A DNA stretch of 64,000 nt from an uncultured Clostridia bacterium (lineage in GTDB: Bacteria; Bacillota; Clostridia; Christensenellales; CAG-138), in NCBI GenBank assembly GCA_946411635.1, contig CAMKES010000011.1:1-64000 (forward strand), read 5' to 3'. The notes below the pieces were generated by a model. The model searched no databases. It saw only the letters and a program-made list of their open reading frames with translations, and was not told the DNA's origin. The position numbers and the translations under genes are program-made. Shown one piece after another: positions 51,947-61,272 of this stretch (position 1 is the stretch's first letter; each line of letters opens with the position of its first letter).

Positions 51947-52777
51947 ATGTTCAACGCAACGCCCGCCATGGCCGGATGGTTCGGCTATCCGCTGGAATTA
52001 AGTGACCGGCTTCGACTCATCAAAGAAGCCGGATTTCAAAGCGTTCTGCTTTGGTGGGCTGTCGAATCGACGTTCGAACCGCCTGTTCCGCAAAAGCTCG
52101 AGACCGCCGCGAAATACGGTCTTGCCGTCGAAAACGCGCATTTGCAGTTTGACGGTGTGAATTCGCTTTGGCTTGACGGCTGCGAAGGCGAGCATTACTG
52201 CGCCGAGCTTGCGGGTCTCATTGCGGAAGCGGGCGTTTACGGCGTGCCGACTTTAGTCGTCCATCTGACGCGTTCTCTGACGCCTCCCCCGTTTTCGGAG
52301 ATCGGCTGCTCGCGCTTCCTGCGGTTGTGCGAGGTCGCGGAACGCGCGGGGGTAACCCTTGCTTTTGAGAACCTGCGCGCGCCGGAGCGGCTGTATGAAT
52401 TTCTGCTCCGGATCGATTCGCCGCGCATTGGCGTCTGCTTCGATTCCGGGCACAATCACGTTTTCTGCCCCGACCGGCGGATCGCCGTTGATTTCGCCTC
52501 CCGCATCAAAGCCGTGCATCTGCACGATAACGACGGAACGCGCGACGCGCACAACATCCCGGGCGACGGTACGATCGACTGGACCGCGGTTCGCCGTGAA
52601 CTGCTTGCATCCGCATACGCAGGTGCATGGAGTCTCGAAATCGAACATCCGCAGACCACGGAATTCGGAAAAGCGCTGCTGTCCGCGGCGGATGATCCCT
52701 ACTTCGGTATGGGACCGGAGGAATATCTGGCAAGGGCCTTCGAAGCCCACAGAAAGCTTCTTGAGGGCGTGCTCTGA
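51947..52777 (+). CDS. Sugar phosphate isomerase/epimerase (TIM-barrel, AP-endonuclease 2 fold)
   Basis: 276 residues of the xylose-isomerase-like family. Metal-site segments are AFENLRA (Glu near 141), CFDSGHNH (Asp and His near 165-169), KAVHLHDNDGT (His near 190) and WSLEIEH (Glu near 228). Members include hydroxypyruvate isomerases, inosose dehydratase-like and sugar epimerases, so the substrate is open. It starts 16 nt after the SDR stop and ends at a terminator, so it belongs to the same transcript. Confidence 0.85.
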   Translation: MFNATPAMAGWFGYPLELSDRLRLIKEAGFQSVLLWWAVESTFEPPVPQKLETAAKYGLAVENAHLQFDGVNSLWLDGCEGEHYCAELAGLIAEAGVYGVPTLVVHLTRSLTPPPFSEIGCSRFLRLCEVAERAGVTLAFENLRAPERLYEFLLRIDSPRIGVCFDSGHNHVFCPDRRIAVDFASRIKAVHLHDNDGTRDAHNIPGDGTIDWTAVRRELLASAYAGAWSLEIEHPQTTEFGKALLSAADDPYFGMGPEEYLARAFEAHRKLLEGVL

Positions 52778-52795
52778 ACAACAAAATACCGGGAA

Positions 52796-52823
52796 GGCGG
52801 GGCTTTCACTGCCCCGTCTTTTT
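52796..52823 (+). terminator. Terminator of the oxoamine synthase cassette
   Basis: An 8-bp stem (52796-52803 with 52811-52818), 7-nt loop, then TTTTTC, 18 nt after the stop. Confidence 0.8.
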
Positions 52824-52880
52824 CAATGCCGGCGACACGCCGCGAAAAAAGGAATCCCGTTTTTCGGTTTCCGTGTACAT

Positions 52881-52906
52881 AAAAAAGAGGCGTGCGCCTC
52901 TTTTTT
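52881..52906. terminator. Bidirectional terminator (mainly for the CapD-type gene)
   Basis: AAAAAAGAGGCG (52881-52892) and CGCCTCTTTTTT (52895-52906) form a stem with T-tracts on both strands, 19 nt after the stop of the leftward gene. Confidence 0.9.
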
Positions 52907-52925
52907 GTTTTATCTTAAATGGGGT

Positions 52926-54941
52926 TTACATCATGCGCGTGCCGTCCGTATTGTGCAGATGCCGGAAATTCGGCACGATCTTCTGGATCTGCTCCTCGAG
53001 ATGAGGATCGCCGGTCTCCGCCATCCGCAGAAGCGCGCCGAGCTCGAGCCGGAACGTGTCGCGGTCGATCTCGGAGGGATGCGCCTTGAAGATGCGGCCG
53101 TGCTCCGTTTTCTGCATCTTGTCGGCTTCCTCGTCCATCAGAAGCTCTTCCGTCAGCTTTTCGCCGGGGCGCAGTCCGATGATCTCGATCGGCATGTCCT
53201 TGTTTGGCTCGTATCCGTGGAAACGAATGACCTTTTCGGCAAGATCCATGATCTTTACGGGTTGTCCCATATCGAGAACGTAAATCGCGCCGGTCTCGCC
53301 GTACGCGCCCGCCTGCAGAACGAGCTGCGCCGCTTCCGGGATCGTCATAAAATACCGCGTGATATTCGGATCGGTGACCATGACGGGACCGCCTGCGGCG
53401 ATCTGCCGTTCGAAAAGCGGAATGACGCTTCCGTGCGAGCCGAGAACGTTTCCGAACCGGACGGTCATGCATTTCATTTCGGAGCCGCGCGCAAAATCCT
53501 GCACGAGCAGTTCGCAGATGCGTTTGCTTGCGCCCATGACGTTGGTCGGATTGACCGCCTTGTCGGTGGAAAGCTGCACGAAACGCTCCACGCCGTGCTC
53601 GTCCGCGGAACGGAGAACGTTCAGCGTTCCGCCGACGTTATTCTTGATCGCTTCCGCAGGGCTCGACTCCATCAGCGGCACGTGCTTATGTGCCGCGCAA
53701 TGCAGAACGATGTCCGGCTTTTTGGATTCCATGACCTCGTCGAGGCGCACTTTATCGCGGATGGAACCGATCGCGATCTCAACGTCGAGCCACGGATACA
53801 TGCGTTTCAACTCGACGAACAGTTCGTAGGTCGTGTTCTCATATACGTCGAACAGAATGATCTTTCTCGGGTAGAACCGCGCGACCTGGCGCGCGATCTC
53901 GGACCCGATCGATCCGCCGCCGCCGGTCACGAGAACCGTCTTGTGCGTCAGATACTTTTCGACGAGTTCCTTGTCGAGTTCGACTTCGGTGCGGAACAGA
54001 ATATCGGAGATCTTCGTTTCGCGCACGTCGCGCATGGTCGGCGTGTCGGTCAGCTCCTGCAGACGCGCAACGGAGCGGATGTGGCACTTGGTCTGGATGC
54101 AGAGATTGAGGATCTCCGAACGGCGCTTTTCGGACACGGACGGGATCGCGACGATGATCTCCTGGATCTTATACCGTTCGACCGCCTTCGGGATGTCGTC
54201 GATGGTGCCGACGATCTTGACGCCTCCGACGCGAAGACCGACCTTAGAAAGATCGTCGTCGACGAACGCCGCAACGTAGCTGGTCTTCCCTTCCTCGCCG
54301 GATTCGATCTGGCGCTTTACGTACGTGCCGAAGAATCCCGCGCCGACGATCAGGATCGCCTTTTGTCCGTTTCTGGACATGCGGAACCGTCCCGTGTGGA
54401 GCCCGTTCCTGAGCCAGCGCAGACTGAAGCGGCTGATTCCGACGAGGAACATCATGATCACACCCATCAAAAGGATGTTGAAGCCGTTGTTTGCCGGGAA
54501 CACCTTCGGGTTGATGAACTCATACAGCACGAACCGGTTCAGCAGATAGCACGCGATGGTGGATGCGCCGACGGCCGCGACGATGTGGATGCCTTCGTCC
54601 ATGCCGGACAGCTTCCACATATTCGAATACAGCCGCAGCGCGAAGAAAACGCCGATATAGATCGCGGCGAAGAGTACGAGCTGCACGATCGTGAACGTTG
54701 CTTCGACGACGAGCCTGCCGTTGGATTCGGCAAGATAGGACAGCGGAAAGACGAACGCGTCGCGCTCCCCCGCCGGAACGGCGAGACGCGGCGCAAAGCA
54801 CGCCAGGATCGCCGCCGCCATCAGCATCAGAATATCCAGACTGATGAACACGAGAACGCGCGAGATCCGCTCTCTTTTGATCAGACTCCGTTTTTTGTTT
54901 TGCGTTCGGCCCACAGTATCACCCTGCCCCCGTCCGGGCAT
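52926..54941 (-). CDS. CapD/WbpM-type nucleotide-sugar 4,6-dehydratase (membrane)
   Basis: 671 residues. Four transmembrane helices occupy about 25-150, and a CoA/nucleotide-binding-like Rossmann domain is near 160-260 (ILIVGAGFFGTYVKRQI). A large SDR catalytic domain follows with VTGGGGSIGSEIARQVARF near 302 and the later MGASKRICE, where the usual Tyr is replaced by Met as is typical of CapD/WbpM enzymes. These make UDP-4-keto-6-deoxy sugars for capsule, glycans or bacillosamine-type sugars. The ATG at 54941 has GGAAGGGG upstream; a GTG at 54914 is an alternative. It follows galE by 14 nt. Confidence 0.9.
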   Translation of the reverse strand: MPGRGQGDTVGRTQNKKRSLIKRERISRVLVFISLDILMLMAAAILACFAPRLAVPAGERDAFVFPLSYLAESNGRLVVEATFTIVQLVLFAAIYIGVFFALRLYSNMWKLSGMDEGIHIVAAVGASTIACYLLNRFVLYEFINPKVFPANNGFNILLMGVIMMFLVGISRFSLRWLRNGLHTGRFRMSRNGQKAILIVGAGFFGTYVKRQIESGEEGKTSYVAAFVDDDLSKVGLRVGGVKIVGTIDDIPKAVERYKIQEIIVAIPSVSEKRRSEILNLCIQTKCHIRSVARLQELTDTPTMRDVRETKISDILFRTEVELDKELVEKYLTHKTVLVTGGGGSIGSEIARQVARFYPRKIILFDVYENTTYELFVELKRMYPWLDVEIAIGSIRDKVRLDEVMESKKPDIVLHCAAHKHVPLMESSPAEAIKNNVGGTLNVLRSADEHGVERFVQLSTDKAVNPTNVMGASKRICELLVQDFARGSEMKCMTVRFGNVLGSHGSVIPLFERQIAAGGPVMVTDPNITRYFMTIPEAAQLVLQAGAYGETGAIYVLDMGQPVKIMDLAEKVIRFHGYEPNKDMPIEIIGLRPGEKLTEELLMDEEADKMQKTEHGRIFKAHPSEIDRDTFRLELGALLRMAETGDPHLEEQIQKIVPNFRHLHNTDGTRMM

Positions 54942-54955
54942 GCCCCTTCCGTTCG

Positions 54956-55972
54956 TTATTCGTCGTAACCGATCGGATTCATCGACTGCCAGCGGTAGCC
55001 GGTCTTGCACATATCGAACAGATCGCGTTCCGCCTTCCAGCCGAGCAGCCGCTCCGCTTTGGACGGATCCGCATAATTCTCCGCAACGTCGCCCGGACGC
55101 CGCGACGTGATCTCATACGGGATCCGGACGCCGTTCGCGTCCTCATATGCATGAATGACGTCCAGCACGCTGTAGCCCGTTCCGGTGCCGAGGTTGATCG
55201 CCTCCACGCCCGTGTGCTCTTCGGCGTATGCAAGCGCGAGGAGATGGCCCTTTGCGAGGTCGACGACGTGAATGTAATCCCGCACGCCGGTCCCGTCGGG
55301 CGTAGGATAGTCGTTTCCGAAAACGCGAAGCATCGGGCGTTTCCCCGTTGCGACCTGATTAATATAGGGCAGCAGATTGTTCGGGATCCCCTGCGGGTCC
55401 TCGCCGATCAGACCGGAATCGTGGGCGCCGATCGGATTGAAGTAGCGCAGAAGGACGACGGACGCGTCGGGATACGCGGCGGCGTAGTCGGAAAGGATCT
55501 GTTCGCCCATGAATTTCGTCCAGCCGTACGGATTGGTACACCAGAGCGGCGCGTCCTCTCGGATCGGTACCTGCGGAACGCCGTAAACCGTTGCGGAAGA
55601 GCTGAACACGATGCGCTTGACGCCGAACTCGCGCATGCATTCGAGCAGGGTCAGCGTCGCGTCAAGGTTGTTTCGATAGTATTCGACGGGCTTTGCAACG
55701 CTTTCGCCGACGGCCTTCAGTCCCGCGAAATGAATGATCGAGCCGATCGCGTGCTCTGCAAACAGTTTGCGCATCGCTTCGCGATCACAAACGTCGATCC
55801 TGACAAATTCCGGACGCTTCCCCGTGATCGCTTCGATGCGGTCCAGAACAGCTTCCTTGCTGTTGACAAGATTATCCGCAATCAGAACGCGTTCACCGGC
55901 GTTGAGAAGCTCCACGACCGTGTGCGAGCCGATGTATCCGGCGCCGCCCGTAACCAAAACCGTCTGTTTCAT
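54956..55972 (-). CDS. galE: UDP-glucose 4-epimerase
   Basis: Interconverts UDP-glucose and UDP-galactose (or the N-acetyl forms). The 338 residues have VTGGAGYIGSHTVVELL near 6, FAGLKAVGES near 80, and the catalytic Ser in SSSATVYG (near 123) with Tyr/Lys in NPYGWTK (near 146-150). RYFNPIGAHDSG follows. The ATG at 55972 follows AAAGGAACGG. The pairing with the CapD-type gene points to surface polysaccharide or glycan precursor synthesis. Confidence 0.96.
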   Translation of the reverse strand: MKQTVLVTGGAGYIGSHTVVELLNAGERVLIADNLVNSKEAVLDRIEAITGKRPEFVRIDVCDREAMRKLFAEHAIGSIIHFAGLKAVGESVAKPVEYYRNNLDATLTLLECMREFGVKRIVFSSSATVYGVPQVPIREDAPLWCTNPYGWTKFMGEQILSDYAAAYPDASVVLLRYFNPIGAHDSGLIGEDPQGIPNNLLPYINQVATGKRPMLRVFGNDYPTPDGTGVRDYIHVVDLAKGHLLALAYAEEHTGVEAINLGTGTGYSVLDVIHAYEDANGVRIPYEITSRRPGDVAENYADPSKAERLLGWKAERDLFDMCKTGYRWQSMNPIGYDE

Positions 55973-56022
55973 TCCGTTCCTTTCCCTGTCGGACAAATAA
56001 CAGTCCGTAATTATTCACGATA

Positions 56023-56051
56023 AGTATACAGGAACTTCCGACAAAAAGCAA
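56023..56051 (-). promoter_or_regulatory. Promoter of galE and the CapD-type gene
   Basis: TTGCTT (56046-56051) and TATACT (56023-56028) on the minus strand with a 17-nt spacer. Confidence 0.65.
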
Positions 56052-56175
56052 CCCCGACCGACGCAGGCGCACGAACCGTGCGCGATCCGGACTTTCGCGG
56101 CGCGTCGTTCAACCGCGTATGACGCGAATCAAATCGGGATATCCTATCCGAAGATCATATGAAGAAGGAAAAAAC

Positions 56176-56706
56176 ATGAAAGCAACCGGAATTGTACGGC
56201 GCATCGACGAACTCGGACGGATCGTGATCCCGAAGGAGATCCGGCGGGTCCTGCGTATCCGCGAAGGCGACCCGATCGAGATCTTCACGGACGAAGATCG
56301 CGTCGTTCTCAAAAAATACGCGCGCATCCGCGAGCTCGGCGATTATGCGGAAACCTACTGCCAGGCGCTTACCGGAGCGCTCGGCTTTTCCGCATGCGTC
56401 ACGGATACCGAATCGATCCTGTTCAGCGCGGGATCGATGAAGAAAACGCTGCTTCGCGCGCCTTTGTCCTCCCAGTACGTTGAACAGATGCGAAAAAAAC
56501 AGACGATCCTCTCTCCCGAGGGGTATCGTCTGCTGGAAAACGAGGACACGCTTTTTCGCCTTGCGTCCGTTCCGATCATTCAATCGGGAGACGTAAACGG
56601 CAGCGTGCTGATCTGCTCGCTCGACGAACGGCTTCCGCTGCGAGACACGGAGCTTTCGATCCTGAAGACCGCGGCGCTGTATCTCGGAAAGCAGCTCGGC
56701 GAATAA
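56176..56706 (+). CDS. spoVT: Stage V sporulation protein T (AbrB-type regulator)
   Basis: 176 residues. The AbrB-like swapped-hairpin DNA-binding domain (1-50; GIVRRIDELGRIVIPKEIRRVLRIREGDPIEIF) is followed by a GAF-like domain (about 60-176). This two-domain length is that of SpoVT, which modulates sigma-G genes in the forespore, rather than AbrB alone (about 95 aa). The ATG at 56176 has GAAGGA upstream. No clear sigma-A promoter was seen, consistent with sporulation-specific control but not proof of it. It converges on znuB with 2 nt between stops. Confidence 0.92.
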   Translation: MKATGIVRRIDELGRIVIPKEIRRVLRIREGDPIEIFTDEDRVVLKKYARIRELGDYAETYCQALTGALGFSACVTDTESILFSAGSMKKTLLRAPLSSQYVEQMRKKQTILSPEGYRLLENEDTLFRLASVPIIQSGDVNGSVLICSLDERLPLRDTELSILKTAALYLGKQLGE

Positions 56707-56708
56707 GG

Positions 56709-57605
56709 TTATTTCATTTTATCGACGCATTCGGGCTCGACGATGATGCTGCGGCTCATCCGGGCACGCTTGCGCGTCTTCAGCCAGCCGATCAGCGAAC
56801 AGATCAGGAAGCAAGCCACGTGAACGGCAATGATGGCCGGTCCGGGCTGCGCGCCGATCACAAGCGAAAGGAAAAAGCCGAACGCAAAACAAACGAGTGA
56901 AAGCACGGCCGAGGTGATCATGACCGATTTAAACCGTTTCGTCACGCGCATGGCGGAAAGCGCCGGGAAAATGATCAGGCCGGAGATCATGATCGCGCCG
57001 ATCATTTTCATCCCGATGACGACGGTCACGGCGGTCAGTCCTGCAAGCATCATGCTGTAAACGCCGACATGCACGCCCGTCGCTTTCGCGAAGGTCTGAT
57101 CGAACGTAACGCTGAAGATCCGCGTGTAAAACAGGATGAACGCCGTAAGAACGACGACCGAAACGCCGATCGCGATCCACATATCCGACTCGAGCAGCAG
57201 ATTGATCGAGGACGTGCCGAAAAGGGAGTTGCAGACGTCCTGCGAATACTGCCCGTCGGACAGACGGTACAGAAGCGTGCCGATCGCGATCGCGCCGGTC
57301 GAGAGAACGGCGATCGCCGCATCGCCCTGCATGCGGCGCTTTTCGTTCAGCACCATCAGGATAAAGGCCGCCGCCATAACGATCGGAAGCGAGATTGCCA
57401 TCGAAGCGTTGCCGATCTGCAGCACGGACGCGATCGCAAGCGCGCCGAAGCCGACGTGCGAAAGCCCGTCGCCGATCATGGAATACCGCTTCAGAACGAG
57501 CGTGACGCCCAGAAGACTTGCGCAGAGAGAAACGAGCGAGCCTACGACGATCGCGCGGATCGCGATGCCAGGGATATTCTGAAAGATCGAAATCACGTCC
57601 GTCAT
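56709..57605 (-). CDS. znuB: Zinc/manganese ABC transporter permease (ZnuB-like)
   Basis: 298 residues with about eight or nine membrane helices of the ABC-3 family. The conserved loop GDGLSHVGFGALAIA near residue 46 contacts the ATPase, and GLTAVTVVIGMKMIGAIMISGLIIFPALSA near 192 is typical of metal permeases. It overlaps znuC by 4 nt (ATGA). A basic tail follows the last helix. Confidence 0.92.
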   Translation of the reverse strand: MTDVISIFQNIPGIAIRAIVVGSLVSLCASLLGVTLVLKRYSMIGDGLSHVGFGALAIASVLQIGNASMAISLPIVMAAAFILMVLNEKRRMQGDAAIAVLSTGAIAIGTLLYRLSDGQYSQDVCNSLFGTSSINLLLESDMWIAIGVSVVVLTAFILFYTRIFSVTFDQTFAKATGVHVGVYSMMLAGLTAVTVVIGMKMIGAIMISGLIIFPALSAMRVTKRFKSVMITSAVLSLVCFAFGFFLSLVIGAQPGPAIIAVHVACFLICSLIGWLKTRKRARMSRSIIVEPECVDKMK

Positions 57606-58306
57606 AGCGCGTTCTCCTGTAAATACTTCCGTCCGACCGGACTGTTTTTATACTCCGCGGTCGTGCCGATGAACAGCGGATGGCAGGAAAGATGCAGAAT
57701 ATGGCTGCAGCATTTCACCGCCTCCTCCACGTCGTGCGAGACCATGATGACCGTCATTCCGTTTTTGTTGATCTCCCGGACCATGCGGTAGAACTCTGCC
57801 GTCACGACCGGATCGAGACCGGTCGTCGGCTCGTCGAGCACCAGGCACTTCTTCGTCGCGCAAAGCGCCCGAGCGAGCAGGACGCGTTGCTGCTGACCGC
57901 CCGAAAGCTCCTGGAAGCTGTCCTTTTTCAGCGGAAGCAGACCGAGTTTTTCCATGTTTCCGTCCGCGATCGCCCGTTCGCGCCTGCCGTAAAACGGTTT
58001 CCACCCGCGATATCCGATGGTGCCGGAAAGCACGACCTCCTCGACAGACGCCGGAAAATCCTTTTGGATCGCGCTCTGCTGCGGAAGATACCCGATCTCG
58101 TTCGGTTTCAGGCCTTCGCCCATCACGATCCGTCCGGACGCGCAGGGAATGAGCCCGAGAAGCGCTTTCATCAGCGTCGTTTTCCCGGATCCGTTTTCTC
58201 CGATGATCCCCCAGAATTCACCCGCGTTCACGCGGAAGCTCACGTCGTGCGCCACGCTGACGCCGCCGTACGCAAGGCCCACGTTTTCAAAGGTCAGGAT
58301 CGCCAC
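57602..58306 (-). CDS. znuC: Zinc/manganese ABC transporter ATPase (ZnuC-like)
   Basis: The 234-residue ATPase of the uptake system. Walker A GENGSGKTTLMKALLG is near 36, the Q-loop is in GYLPQQSAI (near 74), the signature LSGGQQQRVLLARAL is near 133, Walker B CLVLDEPTTGLDP is near 153, and the H-loop VSHD is near 189. The start is GTG directly after the znuA stop (TGAGTG), indicating coupled translation. Confidence 0.94.
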   Translation of the reverse strand: MAILTFENVGLAYGGVSVAHDVSFRVNAGEFWGIIGENGSGKTTLMKALLGLIPCASGRIVMGEGLKPNEIGYLPQQSAIQKDFPASVEEVVLSGTIGYRGWKPFYGRRERAIADGNMEKLGLLPLKKDSFQELSGGQQQRVLLARALCATKKCLVLDEPTTGLDPVVTAEFYRMVREINKNGMTVIMVSHDVEEAVKCCSHILHLSCHPLFIGTTAEYKNSPVGRKYLQENAL

Positions 58307-59239
58307 TCAATTCACCGCCTTTTTCAGATTCTCAAGGTTTTGCCGCATCAGATCGAGATACGTGACGCCCGCGTCGAAATCCTCTTTGCTGACGTTGTGA
58401 CACGAATGCAGCAGCCAGGTTTCGCATCCGGTCGCGTCCGCGATCGTGTTTGCGATCTTCTGATCGGAGAACTCGATATAGAACACGCCGGGAAGGTCCT
58501 GTTCCCGTACGGTATCGATCAGGAACGAAACCGTGGAAAGCGCGACTTCCTCGTTGCTGGAGCAGCCGGGCAGCGCGGCGTAATACGTGAGGCCGAGTTC
58601 GTCGCACAGATACCGGAACGGAAACCGTTCCGCAAACACGACGGTCGTATGCTTCGCGTCCTTCATCACCGCGAGAAACGCCTCGTCCAGCGCTTCCAGT
58701 TCGGCAACGTAGTCCGCCGTGTTTTTCCGCAGTTCATCCGCGCGATCCGGAAGGATCCCGCAAAGCGCGTCGCACAGGCCGTTGACGATCCGGATCGCGT
58801 TTTTCGGGCTTGTCCAGACGTGTTCGTCCGCTTCGGGACGTTCTTCCCGCTCCCCCTGCATGCCCGGAGAAAGCTCTTCGTCGACCGTTTCGACAAGATC
58901 CATCAGCGCAACGGCGTTGAGCCCCTGCCCGTTCGTGCGGAGCAGATCGTCGACCCAGCGGTCGGTCTCGCCTCCGACGTATACGAACAGATCGGCCGAC
59001 AGGATCTCGGACATTTCGGACATGCTCGGATCAAAGCCGTGCACTTCGCTGCCGGGCTTGACGAGCATGATCAGATTGACGCTGTCGCCCGCAATGCGGC
59101 GGATAAAGTCGTACTGCGGGAAGATCGTTACGATGACGGTCGGCTTGTCTGCGGTCTTCTCCGTCCTGCCGCACGCCTGAAAAACGGGCAGCAGCAAAAG
59201 GCACAGACAGACCGCAATGATTCTTCCGAAGGGTTTCAT
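58307..59239 (-). CDS. znuA: Metal ABC transporter substrate-binding lipoprotein (ZnuA-like)
   Basis: 310 residues. The lipoprotein signal has lipobox VFQAC (Cys23). The cluster 9 metal-binding fold shows likely ligands in PGSEVHGFDPS (His near 66), ADEHVWTSPKN (His near 138) and the late SSNEE/IEFSDQK segments. The acidic linker near 120-136 (EREERPEADEH) is short and not His-rich, unlike many ZnuA proteins. Zinc is the likeliest metal and manganese is possible. It is the first transporter gene, 13 nt after the DUF362 gene. Confidence 0.9.
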   Translation of the reverse strand: MKPFGRIIAVCLCLLLLPVFQACGRTEKTADKPTVIVTIFPQYDFIRRIAGDSVNLIMLVKPGSEVHGFDPSMSEMSEILSADLFVYVGGETDRWVDDLLRTNGQGLNAVALMDLVETVDEELSPGMQGEREERPEADEHVWTSPKNAIRIVNGLCDALCGILPDRADELRKNTADYVAELEALDEAFLAVMKDAKHTTVVFAERFPFRYLCDELGLTYYAALPGCSSNEEVALSTVSFLIDTVREQDLPGVFYIEFSDQKIANTIADATGCETWLLHSCHNVSKEDFDAGVTYLDLMRQNLENLKKAVN

Positions 59240-59252
59240 CCCCTGTCTCCTT

Positions 59253-60404
59253 TCAGCGCGTGAGGATCCGCGCGACCGCCGCGCGATGCACGCGCATCGC
59301 GCCGACCGGGCAGAACTCCTGACAGCAAAAGCATTTGATACAGTGTTTGCGATCGATGACCGCTTTGCCGTTCACGATCGAGATCGTATGCGCCGGGCAC
59401 ACGTCGCGGCATCTCCCGCACCCGACGCACGCTCTGCGGGAAACCTTCGGCTTCGAAACGAGGCAGGCGTTCATGCCCGCTTGCAGCGCGCGTCCGAAAA
59501 CGGTCCTGCCGCTGACGAACAGGTGGCTGTTGCGATTGCGGATCAGTTCGAAATCGCCGCGCATAAACGCGGACGCGTCGCCCGCGACCGTAAGCTGCTC
59601 GACGCGTTCGGGCGCAAGTCCTCTTCTCTGTGCGGCGGCGATCGTCGGCACCTCGGCGGGAGAAAGACCGATCAGCGTCGCCGCAAGCACGTCGAGGCAG
59701 TGCGGATCCTTCGATGCAAGCAGACAGCCGAGCGCTTTCGGCTTTCCCTGCGTCGGTCCGTTGCCCTCCATCGCCACGACTGCGTCGCAGATATGCAGAG
59801 CGGGCCGGAAATATTCGTCCAGATCGACGATCATCTCCGCAAAGTCGTTCGGGTTCGGGAAGCGGTAATGGTATTCCGGCTTCTTGGTTCCGGGAACGGT
59901 TCCGAACATGTTTTTTGCTGCCGCCGAAAGCGACATCATGCCGTGCGATTTCAGCTTGCAGAAATTGATGATCGCGTCCGCGTGATCGAGCCATGCGGTA
60001 TACGAAAAGGATTTTGCCTGAACGGCGTCCGGATAGAACGCTTCTTTTTCCGAAAAATCATGATTCAGTTCCGCGCCGGCCCGTTCGGCCTCGGCAAGCC
60101 CGCTTACGGAATAGACGCGATTCAGCACCGATGCGTTGAACAGATTGCCGGGGCTGTCGCCGATCACGACCGATGCGCCGCGCGCGATCAGAAGCCGCGT
60201 AAGCGCGGCGAGCAGAGCCGGATGCGTCGTGACCGCTTTTTCCGGTTTGGCGGCGGAAACGAGGTTCGCCTTGATCGCGATCCGCATGCCGGGCTTCACC
60301 CAATCGAGCCCGCCGAGGGGCCGCAGTACTTCGGACAGCGCGCGTTCACACGTTTCGGGCGCGTAGTCCGCACAGGGTACGATGGAAACCGGATCCGTCT
60401 TCAT
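59253..60404 (-). CDS. DUF362 protein with two 4Fe-4S ferredoxin motifs
   Basis: 383 residues. An N-terminal DUF362 domain (about 1-290; GMRIAIKANLVSAAKPEKAVTTHPALL, VVIGDSPGN, INFCKLKSHGMM) precedes a C-terminal bacterial ferredoxin domain. That domain has CVGCGRCRDVCP (near 321) and CIKCFCCQEFCP (near 350), each a full CxxCxxCxxxCP set. The function of DUF362 is unknown; a redox role is likely. It overlaps nfo by 4 nt and is followed closely by znuACB, so the five genes probably share one transcript. Confidence 0.9.
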   Translation of the reverse strand: MKTDPVSIVPCADYAPETCERALSEVLRPLGGLDWVKPGMRIAIKANLVSAAKPEKAVTTHPALLAALTRLLIARGASVVIGDSPGNLFNASVLNRVYSVSGLAEAERAGAELNHDFSEKEAFYPDAVQAKSFSYTAWLDHADAIINFCKLKSHGMMSLSAAAKNMFGTVPGTKKPEYHYRFPNPNDFAEMIVDLDEYFRPALHICDAVVAMEGNGPTQGKPKALGCLLASKDPHCLDVLAATLIGLSPAEVPTIAAAQRRGLAPERVEQLTVAGDASAFMRGDFELIRNRNSHLFVSGRTVFGRALQAGMNACLVSKPKVSRRACVGCGRCRDVCPAHTISIVNGKAVIDRKHCIKCFCCQEFCPVGAMRVHRAAVARILTR

Positions 60405-61234
60405 TCGGTCATCCTCCGTACGAGCGCGATCTCGTCGGCATATTCGCGCAGCGATTCATGCGGCGTTTCCAGACAAAACGGAAGATTGGAAAGCGCCGGA
60501 TGGTTCACGATGCGATCCACCGCTTCGCATCCGATAAAGCCCTCGCCGATCGGCGCATGCCGGTCCTTATGCTGTCCGATCTCATATTTGGAGTCGTTCA
60601 GATGGATAAACAGCAGCCGTTCAAGCCCGATCACACGGTCGAACGCGCTCAGCACGCCGTCAAGGTCGTTTACGAGATCGTACCCCGCCTGAAATACGTG
60701 ACAGGTATCGAGGCAAACGCCCACGCGTCCGTTCAGCCGGACCTCGTCGATGATCGCGCGAACCGATTCAAACGTGCCGCCGATCTCGCTCCCCTGTCCC
60801 GACATCGTTTCGATCAGGACCGTCGTGTCGGTATCGTCGGAAAGGATCCGGTTCAGCAGCGCTGCGGTTTTCTCGATACCTGCAGCTTCTCCCTGACCGA
60901 CGTGACTGCCCGGATGAAAATTATAATACGGCTTGCGCATGGCGGTACAGCGCTGCAGATCGTCGCGCATGACGAGTTCCGCAAACTGTGCGGTCTCCTG
61001 TTTTTCGGCGCACGGGTTCAGCGTGTACGGCGCGTGGACGAGCACCGGCGCGAACGCCTGCCCGGAAAGATACGCGTTCATAGCATCCGAATCCGCTTCA
61101 TCAAGCGGTTTCGCTTTGCTCCCTCTCGGATTGCGCGAGAAGAACTGGAACGTGTCCGCGCCGATCGACGAAGCGGTGCGCGCCATTTTCAGAAGTCCCT
61201 CCGAGGGAGAAAGATGACAGCCGATATGCAGCAT
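60401..61234 (-). CDS. nfo: Deoxyribonuclease IV (AP endonuclease Nfo)
   Basis: Cleaves 5' to abasic sites in base excision repair. The 277 residues carry the nine-metal-ligand TIM-barrel pattern: HIGCHLSPSEG at the start, VHAPYTLN (near 64), FHPGSHVGQGE (near 103), LIETMSGQGSEIG (near 138), VCLDTCHVFQAGYD (near 172), HLNDSKYEIGQHKDRHAPIGEG (near 210-231) and LETPH (near 254). The ATG at 61234 follows GGAAAGGACC. First gene of its operon. Confidence 0.95.
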   Translation of the reverse strand: MLHIGCHLSPSEGLLKMARTASSIGADTFQFFSRNPRGSKAKPLDEADSDAMNAYLSGQAFAPVLVHAPYTLNPCAEKQETAQFAELVMRDDLQRCTAMRKPYYNFHPGSHVGQGEAAGIEKTAALLNRILSDDTDTTVLIETMSGQGSEIGGTFESVRAIIDEVRLNGRVGVCLDTCHVFQAGYDLVNDLDGVLSAFDRVIGLERLLFIHLNDSKYEIGQHKDRHAPIGEGFIGCEAVDRIVNHPALSNLPFCLETPHESLREYADEIALVRRMTE

Positions 61235-61272
61235 AAGGTCCTTTCCTGTTGAATCCGTTTTATCGAATTTTG

